This document shows positions 54,209-60,382 of a stretch of DNA of 60,382 nucleotides, one piece after another. The stretch's first letter is position 1. Every line of letters begins with the position of its first letter. Both the position numbers and the translations under genes were made by a program. The notes under the pieces were generated by a model. The model made no database searches. It saw only the letters and a list, made by a program, of their open reading frames with translations, and was not told the origin of the DNA. This DNA is from an uncultured Pelagibacteraceae bacterium (GTDB lineage: Bacteria; Pseudomonadota; Alphaproteobacteria; Pelagibacterales; Pelagibacteraceae): the NCBI GenBank assembly GCA_902582845.1, contig CACHTQ010000006.1, positions 1-60,382 of the forward strand, in the 5' to 3' direction.

Positions 54209-56242
54209 TTATCCTTCAGTGCCAGTTCGTTTAACTTCTAACTTTGAATTGTTACAATTCAACATTGTTTTTGACGAACGCGCAATTACATTTGAAAAAT
54301 AGTAATCTTTATACGTAATTTTAAGGATTTCATCCTCAAAATTAATTAAATCTACTTTATTCTTATAGTGATTTTCTTGTCTTTCTTTTTTTAAATTGAG
54401 ATAATTAAACATACTGCTCTCTAACTCATCTTTATCATTAAAAAGTTTTCTATTATTAATAAATTCAGCAAGATCATTTATAATTTCCCAATCTTCTTTA
54501 GCATCTCCTGGCGGATATGATGCTTTATAAGCCTTTTGTAATTTGCCTTCTAAATTAGTATAATGACCTGATTGTTCTGTGTAAGCTGCTCCTGGCAAAA
54601 TAATATCTGCTAATTCTGCACCATTATCTCCGTGGCTTCCTACATAAATTATAAACTCATTTTTTTTATTAAATTTAAGATTATCTTGTCCTATTAAAAA
54701 AACTAAATCAAATTTATTTTCATTCAGACTCTTTATTAATTCATTTTTTGGATCAATTATATCAAGATCTAAACTCCCAACTGTAGCTGCATCAGAAGGT
54801 AAAAAATTAAAAGGGTTCCAATTATCAGTAAATTTATTATTATTCAATAAAAAGTTTTTAAATGAACTAAATAAAAATTCGGCTGACCTAGATTTTAAAA
54901 ACGACTCTCCAAATATTATTAATGGTTTTTGAGAATTAACAATGTCTTTTGAAAGTGCATTTTTATTTTCAAAAATATCTTTGATTGTTTGAGTTTTTCC
55001 ATCAAGACTTTGATAGGGATATGTTAGATCGCCCACATCATTTAAAGAAACAATTTTAACTTTATTTTTAAGATAAGCTTTTCGAATTCTTGCATTTAGC
55101 ATTGTGGCTTCAAATCTTGGATTAGTACCAATTAACAGAATAAAATCTGACTCCTCAATACCATTAATCGTTGAATTGAATAAATAGTTTTCTCTTTTGG
55201 AGCTATCAATAAACATATCAGATGATCTAAACTCATAATTTTTTGTATCTATAGTTCTCTCTAAGAATTCCTTAAATATAAAGCTAGCCTCCATATTTAT
55301 CAGATCACCCACAAATCCAGCTATTTTATCTTTGTCTGTATTTTGTATTTTTGATTTTATAATTTTAAAAACTTCATCCCATGAGGCTTTTTCAAACTTA
55401 TTATTATATTTAATATAGGGTGTATCTAGTCTTTGATTTAAAAGACCGTCACAAGCATATCTTGTTTTGTCTGATATCCATTCCTCATTTATATCCTCAT
55501 TGATTACTGGTAGTACTCTTTTTACTTCCCAGTCATATGTGTCTACTCTAATATTTGATCCAACAGCATCCATTACATCAATAGTCTCAGTTTTTTTTAA
55601 CTCCCAAGGTCTTGCTTCAAACACATAAGGTTTAGACGTAAGGGCTCCTACAGGGCAAAGATCTATTACATTACCTGATAATTCTGACTGTATTGATTTT
55701 TCTAAGTAGGTTGTGATTTGCATATCTTCACCTCTACCTATTGCACCTAATTCAGGCACACCAGCAATTTCTGTTGCAAATCTAATGCATCTAGTGCAAT
55801 GAATACATCTGGTCATTTGGGTCTTAATAAGTGGACCCATGTTTTTATCAGGAACTGCTCTTTTATTCTCTTTAAATCTAGATTTATCAATTCCATAAAA
55901 CATTGACTGATCTTGAAGGTCACATTCACCACCCTGGTCACAAACAGGACAGTCCAAAGGATGATTTGCTAATAAAAATTCCATTACGCCCTTTCTAGAT
56001 TTTTCTATTTTGGGAGTATTTGTTTTTATAACCATACCCTCAGCAGCAGGCATTGCACAAGAAGCTATTGGTTTTGGAGATTTTTCCATCTCAACAAGAC
56101 ACATTCTACAATTTCCAGCAATTGATAATTTTTCATGGTAACAAAATCTTGGAATTTCGACTCCAGCTTTTTCACAAGCTTGTAGAACAGTCAAACCTTC
56201 TTCAACTTCAACTTCTATATCGTTTACTTTTAATTTAAGCAT
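54209..56242 (-). CDS. nuoG: NADH-quinone oxidoreductase subunit G
   Basis: Large iron-sulfur subunit of the complex I peripheral arm, 677 residues. The N-terminal 2Fe-2S ferredoxin domain shows [19 protein letters not shown] (N1b). [20 protein letters not shown] is the His-Cys3 N5 site and [16 protein letters not shown] binds N4 together with a later Cys ([14 protein letters not shown]). The C-terminal two thirds is a cofactor-less molybdopterin-oxidoreductase-like domain. The extra N7 cluster motif of E. coli-type NuoG is not seen. It overlaps nuoF by eight bases. Confidence 0.97.
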   Translation of the reverse strand: MLKLKVNDIEVEVEEGLTVLQACEKAGVEIPRFCYHEKLSIAGNCRMCLVEMEKSPKPIASCAMPAAEGMVIKTNTPKIEKSRKGVMEFLLANHPLDCPVCDQGGECDLQDQSMFYGIDKSRFKENKRAVPDKNMGPLIKTQMTRCIHCTRCIRFATEIAGVPELGAIGRGEDMQITTYLEKSIQSELSGNVIDLCPVGALTSKPYVFEARPWELKKTETIDVMDAVGSNIRVDTYDWEVKRVLPVINEDINEEWISDKTRYACDGLLNQRLDTPYIKYNNKFEKASWDEVFKIIKSKIQNTDKDKIAGFVGDLINMEASFIFKEFLERTIDTKNYEFRSSDMFIDSSKRENYLFNSTINGIEESDFILLIGTNPRFEATMLNARIRKAYLKNKVKIVSLNDVGDLTYPYQSLDGKTQTIKDIFENKNALSKDIVNSQKPLIIFGESFLKSRSAEFLFSSFKNFLLNNNKFTDNWNPFNFLPSDAATVGSLDLDIIDPKNELIKSLNENKFDLVFLIGQDNLKFNKKNEFIIYVGSHGDNGAELADIILPGAAYTEQSGHYTNLEGKLQKAYKASYPPGDAKEDWEIINDLAEFINNRKLFNDKDELESSMFNYLNLKKERQENHYKNKVDLINFEDEILKITYKDYYFSNVIARSSKTMLNCNNSKLEVKRTGTEG

Positions 56243-57563
56243 TCTTATCTAACAAGTGCTGATCCACCAAATAAGGAATATTCTGAGTTTCTTTTACAAT
56301 TGGATCAAAATTATTTCTTTTTTTAATTTCATCTTTAAAATGTCTTAACAAACCTTGAACAGGCCAAGATGATCCCTCACCAAATGCACATATTGTGTGA
56401 CCTTCAATTTGTTTAGTTACATCACCTAACATTTCAATTTCATCTTTTGAAGCCTCTCCTTTAGCCATTCTCTCAAGCATTCTCCACATCCACCCTGAAC
56501 CTTCTCTACAAGGTGTGCATTGACCACAGCTTTCATGCTTATAGAATCTGGCAATTCTTGCCATACATTTAATTATGTCTTGATCTTTATTTATAACGAC
56601 TACTCCTGCTGTACCTAGCCCACTTTTTTCGGCAACTAAAGAGTCAAAATCCATTGTTAGTGTTTCACACTTTTCTTTGGGAATAAGTGGCATTGAGGAT
56701 CCTCCAGGTATTACAGCTTGTAGATTGTCCCAACCGCCTATTACACCTCCTGCATGAACTTCTATTAATTCTTTCAAAGGTATGTTCATTTCCTCCTCAA
56801 CATTACATGGATTATTTACATTTCCAGAAATACAAAATATTTTAGTACCGGTATTTTTTTCTCTACCTAAGGAAGCAAACCATTTACCACCTCTTCTTAG
56901 AATTGATGGAACAACAGCTATGGTCTCAACATTGTTAATTATTGTTGGACATCCATATAAACCAATTAATGCTGGGAAAGGTGGTTTTAATCTTGGTTGA
57001 CCTTTGTTACCTTCAATGCTCTCAAGTAATGCTGTCTCTTCTCCACAGATATAAGCTCCTGCACCGTAATGTATATAAATATCTAAATCCCATCCAGTTC
57101 CAGCCGCATTTTTTCCAATTAATTTTTTTTCGTAAGCTTCGTCAATTGCAGCTTGAAGTTTTTGTCCATCCACAAAATACTCCCCTCTTATATAAATATA
57201 ACAAACATGTGCTTGAATTGCATATGAAGCTATTAAACAACCCTCAATGAGTTTATGTGGTTCAAATCTTAAGATATCTCTATCTTTACAGGTACCTGGT
57301 TCTGACTCATCACCATTAATAACAAGGTAGTGAGGTCTAGATCCAACTTCTTTTGGTGCAAATGACCACTTAAGACCTGTAGGAAAACCTGCTCCCCCTC
57401 TTCCTCTTAATTGAGAGTCTTTAATTTCATTTATGATCCAGTCTCTACCTTTTTCAGTAATTTCTTTTGTATTTACCCAATCACCTCTTTTTTGAGCTGA
57501 AGTTAAATCTGAACCCAAATCGTTATATAAATTTTGAAAAATTCTATCTTGATCCTTAAGCAT
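56235..57563 (-). CDS. nuoF: NADH-quinone oxidoreductase subunit F
   Basis: NADH- and FMN-binding subunit of complex I, 442 residues. [17 protein letters not shown] (about 54-70) is the NADH-binding glycine loop, followed by [15 protein letters not shown] and [19 protein letters not shown] (FMN and NADH sites). The N3 [4Fe-4S] ligands are in [15 protein letters not shown] and the later TICAFGEG. It overlaps nuoE upstream and nuoG downstream by eight bases each, which suggests translational coupling. Confidence 0.97.
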   Translation of the reverse strand: MLKDQDRIFQNLYNDLGSDLTSAQKRGDWVNTKEITEKGRDWIINEIKDSQLRGRGGAGFPTGLKWSFAPKEVGSRPHYLVINGDESEPGTCKDRDILRFEPHKLIEGCLIASYAIQAHVCYIYIRGEYFVDGQKLQAAIDEAYEKKLIGKNAAGTGWDLDIYIHYGAGAYICGEETALLESIEGNKGQPRLKPPFPALIGLYGCPTIINNVETIAVVPSILRRGGKWFASLGREKNTGTKIFCISGNVNNPCNVEEEMNIPLKELIEVHAGGVIGGWDNLQAVIPGGSSMPLIPKEKCETLTMDFDSLVAEKSGLGTAGVVVINKDQDIIKCMARIARFYKHESCGQCTPCREGSGWMWRMLERMAKGEASKDEIEMLGDVTKQIEGHTICAFGEGSSWPVQGLLRHFKDEIKKRNNFDPIVKETQNIPYLVDQHLLDKNA

Positions 57564-58164
57564 TTTTTAATTCCATTAATGTTTTTCTTCCATTTTCTGG
57601 TTCATTATTTATGCGTCCTCTGTATGAACCTGGTTTAGGTTTTTCGTCTTTTAATATTTTATCTAAAATTTCTAAAGTTTTTTCTTTGTCTAAATCCTCA
57701 TAATAATCATCATTAATTTGCATCATTGGAGCAGTGACACATGCACCTAAACACTCTACTTCCATCCATGAACAATTTTTATCTGGTAATAATTCCGACT
57801 CATTTTCAGATATTTTTTCTTTGCAAGCCTCAACTAATTTACCAGCTCCCCTTATCATACAAGGTGTTGTAGTACAAACTTGAATGAAATATTTTCCAAC
57901 TGGTGATAAATTAAACATACTATAAAAAGTCGCTACTTCATAAACTTTTATGTAAGGCATATCTAAAAGTTTGGCTATATATTTCATTGCAACTAAAGGT
58001 ATCCAATTATTATTTTGCTTTTGAGCTATATATAACAATGCCATGACTGCACTTTGTTGTTTGCCTTCAGGGTATTTTGAAATAATTTTATTTGCTGCCT
58101 CTAAAGAAGATGAATTAAATTCAAAACTCTCTGGTTGATCTTTGGCTGGTCTCTTTAAACTCAT
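57556..58164 (-). CDS. nuoE: NADH-quinone oxidoreductase subunit E
   Basis: Thioredoxin-fold subunit of the NADH-oxidising module, carrying the [2Fe-2S] cluster N1a, 202 residues. Ligands are visible in [14 protein letters not shown] (two cysteines five apart) and in [18 protein letters not shown] (two more). A helical N-terminal region with [18 protein letters not shown] and [11 protein letters not shown] is typical. It is slightly longer than E. coli NuoE, with a charged C-terminal tail. It overlaps nuoD by four bases. Confidence 0.97.
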   Translation of the reverse strand: MSLKRPAKDQPESFEFNSSSLEAANKIISKYPEGKQQSAVMALLYIAQKQNNNWIPLVAMKYIAKLLDMPYIKVYEVATFYSMFNLSPVGKYFIQVCTTTPCMIRGAGKLVEACKEKISENESELLPDKNCSWMEVECLGACVTAPMMQINDDYYEDLDKEKTLEILDKILKDEKPKPGSYRGRINNEPENGRKTLMELKNA

Positions 58165-59336
58165 CTATCAACCTCACCAAAAACTATATCTAAAGAGCCA
58201 AGTACTGCAGGAACATCAGCCAACATATGTCCTTTAATTAAATAATCCATTGATTGTAAATGTGAAAATCCAGGCGCTCTAATTTTACACTTATAAGGTT
58301 TGCTTGATCCATCTGAAATTAGATAAACTCCAAACTCTCCTTTAGGTGCTTCAACCGCTGTATAAATTTCATCTTTAGGCACACGATATCCTTCAGTAAA
58401 TAATTTAAAGTGATGTATCAAAGCTTCCATCGATTGTTTGATATCTTTTTTTGATGGAGGTGTTATTTTTCCATCAAAAGATTTGATTGGACCTTTTTCC
58501 ATTTTTGATAAACATTGTTTAATTATTTTTACACTTTCTTTCATTTCCTCAATCCTGCATAAATATCTGTCGTAACAATCTCCATTTTTTCCTACAGGAA
58601 TTTTAAATTCTAGTTGGTTATAACAATCGTATGGTTGTGATTTTCTTAAATCCCATGGAACACCAGATCCTCTAATCATAACACCACTAAAAGAATAGTC
58701 GAGGGCGTCTTCTTTTGTAACAATACCAATATCGACATTTCTTTGCTTGAATATTCTATTGTCAGTCAATAAGTTTTCTAAATCATTAATTATTTTTGGA
58801 AAAGTTTCGCAAAATTTTGCAATATCTGTCTCTAAACCTGCTGGTAAATCTTGATGCACGCCACCTGCTCTAAAATAATTTGCATGTAATCTTGATCCAG
58901 ATGCTCTTTCATAAAAAGTCATTAAAGTCTCTCTTTCTTCAAAACCCCATAAAGATGGAGTTAAAGCTCCAACATCTAATGCTTGTGTTGTAACATTTAA
59001 AATATGACTTAAAATTCTTCCAATTTCACAAAACATCACTCTTATAAATTGGGCTCTAATTGGAACATCAATGTTTAAAATTTTTTCAACAGCCAAAGCA
59101 AAAGCATGTTCCTGGTTCATCGGGGCTACATAATCTAATCGATCAAAATATGGAACTGCTTGCATATAAGTTTTATTTTCTATTAATTTTTCAGTACCAC
59201 GGTGTAGTAAGCCAATATGTGGATCTGCTTTTTCAACAACTTCACCATCTAATTCTAATATAAGTCTAAGAACACCGTGTGCTGCTGGATGTTGAGGTCC
59301 GAAATTTAAGTTTAGGTTTTTAATTTTTTTTGTCAT
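58161..59336 (-). CDS. nuoD: NADH-quinone oxidoreductase subunit D
   Basis: Quinone-site subunit of complex I, related to the large subunit of NiFe hydrogenases without the metal site, 391 residues. It shows [20 protein letters not shown] near the N-terminus, [56 protein letters not shown] and the C-terminal [12 protein letters not shown], all canonical. It is separate from nuoC (not fused as in E. coli), and the two genes overlap by 17 bases. Confidence 0.97.
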   Translation of the reverse strand: MTKKIKNLNLNFGPQHPAAHGVLRLILELDGEVVEKADPHIGLLHRGTEKLIENKTYMQAVPYFDRLDYVAPMNQEHAFALAVEKILNIDVPIRAQFIRVMFCEIGRILSHILNVTTQALDVGALTPSLWGFEERETLMTFYERASGSRLHANYFRAGGVHQDLPAGLETDIAKFCETFPKIINDLENLLTDNRIFKQRNVDIGIVTKEDALDYSFSGVMIRGSGVPWDLRKSQPYDCYNQLEFKIPVGKNGDCYDRYLCRIEEMKESVKIIKQCLSKMEKGPIKSFDGKITPPSKKDIKQSMEALIHHFKLFTEGYRVPKDEIYTAVEAPKGEFGVYLISDGSSKPYKCKIRAPGFSHLQSMDYLIKGHMLADVPAVLGSLDIVFGEVDR

Positions 59337-59925
59337 TACTATCAGTTAATTCTTTAATATATTTTGTACCTTCCCACGGACTTTCATAATCAAAGTTTCT
59401 ATAATTTTGTTCTAGTTTTACAGGTTCATTAACTACTTTTTTTTGATCCTCACTGTATCTAACTTCGGTATGACCAGTTAAAGGAAAATCTTTTCTTAAT
59501 GGATGACCTTCAAAACCATAATCTGTTAAAATTCTTCTTAAGTCAGGATGATCTTTGAAACTCACTCCATACATGTCAAAAACTTCTCTTTCCATCCAGT
59601 TAGCAGATGGAAAAATTGGTGTTAATGATGCAATAACTTCATTTTCACTTATATTATAACTTAAGATCATTCTCTGATTAAACTCATGACTTAAAAATAA
59701 ATATACAATTTTAAATCTTTTGGACCTTTCAGGATAATCAACAACTGTAATATCTATAAGTTGTCTAAATTTTGTATCTTTATTAGTTTTAACAAATAAA
59801 ACTACATCAATTAAATCTTCACTATCTATCTCAAGATAAATTTGATTATGTTTAATTTCAGAAGTATTTATTTTGGTGCCGAGCTCTGAATTAATTTTTT
59901 TTTCTAAATCAATTAAGTTATTCAT
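59320..59925 (-). CDS. nuoC: NADH-quinone oxidoreductase subunit C
   Basis: Peripheral-arm subunit of complex I, 201 residues. The family signature is [20 protein letters not shown] followed by [20 protein letters not shown] and LTGHTEVRY. The N-terminal part is an alpha-beta domain and the C-terminal tail ends [13 protein letters not shown], as in alphaproteobacterial homologues. One base separates it from nuoB and its 3' end overlaps nuoD by 17 bases. Confidence 0.97.
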   Translation of the reverse strand: MNNLIDLEKKINSELGTKINTSEIKHNQIYLEIDSEDLIDVVLFVKTNKDTKFRQLIDITVVDYPERSKRFKIVYLFLSHEFNQRMILSYNISENEVIASLTPIFPSANWMEREVFDMYGVSFKDHPDLRRILTDYGFEGHPLRKDFPLTGHTEVRYSEDQKKVVNEPVKLEQNYRNFDYESPWEGTKYIKELTDSNDKKN

Positions 59926-59926
59926 A

Positions 59927-60382
59927 TTATCTACTAATGGATCCTTTATTTCTTATTTTTTTTTGTAATTGCATAATTCCATATAATAAAGCCTCTGCAG
60001 AAGGCGGACATCCAGGAACATAAATATCAACTGGAACAATACGATCACAACCTCTCACAACTGAATAAGAGTAGTGATAATATCCACCACCATTAGCACA
60101 ACTTCCCATTGATATAACATATCTTGGTTCAGGCATTTGATCGTAAACTTTTCTAAGAGCTGGTGCCATTTTGTTTGTTAATGTGCCAGCAACAATCATT
60201 ACATCAGATTGTCTTGGTGACCCACGAGGTGCAGCACCAAATCTTTCTAAATCATATCTAGGCATTGCAGTTTGCATCATTTCAACTGCACAACAAGCAA
60301 GACCAAAAGTCATCCAGTGTAATGATCCTGACCTTGACCAGTTTATTAAATTGTCTAATGATGTAGTAATAAAACCATTTTT
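59927..60382 (-). CDS. nuoB: NADH-quinone oxidoreductase subunit B (partial, right edge)
   Basis: Subunit of complex I carrying cluster N2, the electron donor to quinone. The frame is open to the window edge, giving 152 codons including the stop, and the visible part begins [20 protein letters not shown]. The first internal Met (MTFGLACC, codon at 60313) is inside the conserved core and is not the start, which lies beyond the window. N2 ligands are visible in [11 protein letters not shown] (tandem Cys), [12 protein letters not shown] and [13 protein letters not shown]. nuoA is expected further right. Confidence 0.97.
   Translation of the reverse strand, partial: KNGFITTSLDNLINWSRSGSLHWMTFGLACCAVEMMQTAMPRYDLERFGAAPRGSPRQSDVMIVAGTLTNKMAPALRKVYDQMPEPRYVISMGSCANGGGYYHYSYSVVRGCDRIVPVDIYVPGCPPSAEALLYGIMQLQKKIRNKGSISR

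Noticed and set aside
56942..57250. Plus-strand open frame of 102 codons within nuoF
   Set aside because: It lies wholly antisense to nuoF motifs; long shadow frames are common opposite conserved genes.
60311..60313. ATG at 60313 as the nuoB start
   Set aside because: The frame continues upstream with conserved NuoB sequence to the window edge, so the gene is truncated by the window and does not start there.

Overview
The window is a very AT-rich, almost gap-free stretch of chromosome from a streamlined alphaproteobacterium. Gene content, base composition, very short spacers and the amino-acid ABC transporter (aap), ntrYX and nuo neighbourhoods point to the SAR11 / Pelagibacter group. That assignment is an inference from recognised gene families and synteny; no search was run. 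Roughly 1 to 2 % of the window lies outside genes or the tRNA. I see no transposase, integrase, prophage, CRISPR array or foreign-looking island.

Layout from left to right. (1) 1-3156, minus: general amino-acid ABC transporter genes aapJ-aapQ-aapM (aapM runs off the left edge), with a terminator-like hairpin after aapJ and a structured 5' leader before it. (2) 3332-3408, minus: tRNA-Arg(UCU) with an encoded CCA. (3) 3443-9382, minus: ntrY-ntrX-trkA-trkH, a two-component system and a potassium uptake system. (4) 9409-11472, plus: ispDF-pgpA-cinA. (5) 11449-17899, minus: tpiA-secG-pyrG-kdsA-eno-ftsB-lipA and a coq10/ratA-like gene. (6) 17956-25362, plus: a ppiD-like gene-trpE-trpG-trpD-trpC, then lexA (with its own LexA box) and gltX. 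(7) 25342-36993, minus: rpsB-tsf-frr-uppS-cdsA-dxr-bamA-ompH-fabZ-lpxD-lpxA-lpxI-lpxB, a translation / isoprenoid / outer-membrane block preceded by a pseudoknotted rpsB leader. (8) 37124-60382, minus: nuoB-N (nuoB cut by the right edge; nuoA would lie beyond), birA-coaX-rnj-DUF1467-proS-lolC-lolD-dnaE.

Functionally the window combines envelope building (lipid A: lpxA, D, B, I, kdsA, fabZ; outer-membrane proteins: bamA, ompH, ppiD-like; lipoprotein export: lolCD; lipids and isoprenoids: cdsA, pgpA, ispDF, dxr, uppS), the proton-pumping respiratory complex I, tryptophan synthesis, glycolytic enzymes, translation factors, DNA replication and SOS control.

The gene order is the conserved alphaproteobacterial order with pieces removed. 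pdhABC-lpd are missing between ftsB and lipA, moaC/moeA between trpC and lexA, comEC and gltA around gltX, rseP between dxr and bamA, pyrH between tsf and frr, and dusB-ntrBC next to ntrY. I found no clearly new multi-gene system. The most interesting signals are regulatory or degenerative: the rpsB leader pseudoknot, the tandem hairpins before aapJ, an NtrX that has lost both the sigma-54 contact loop and its Walker-B glutamate, a PpiD-like protein without a visible parvulin domain, and a 23-kb run of 21 genes with no gap over 6 bases.
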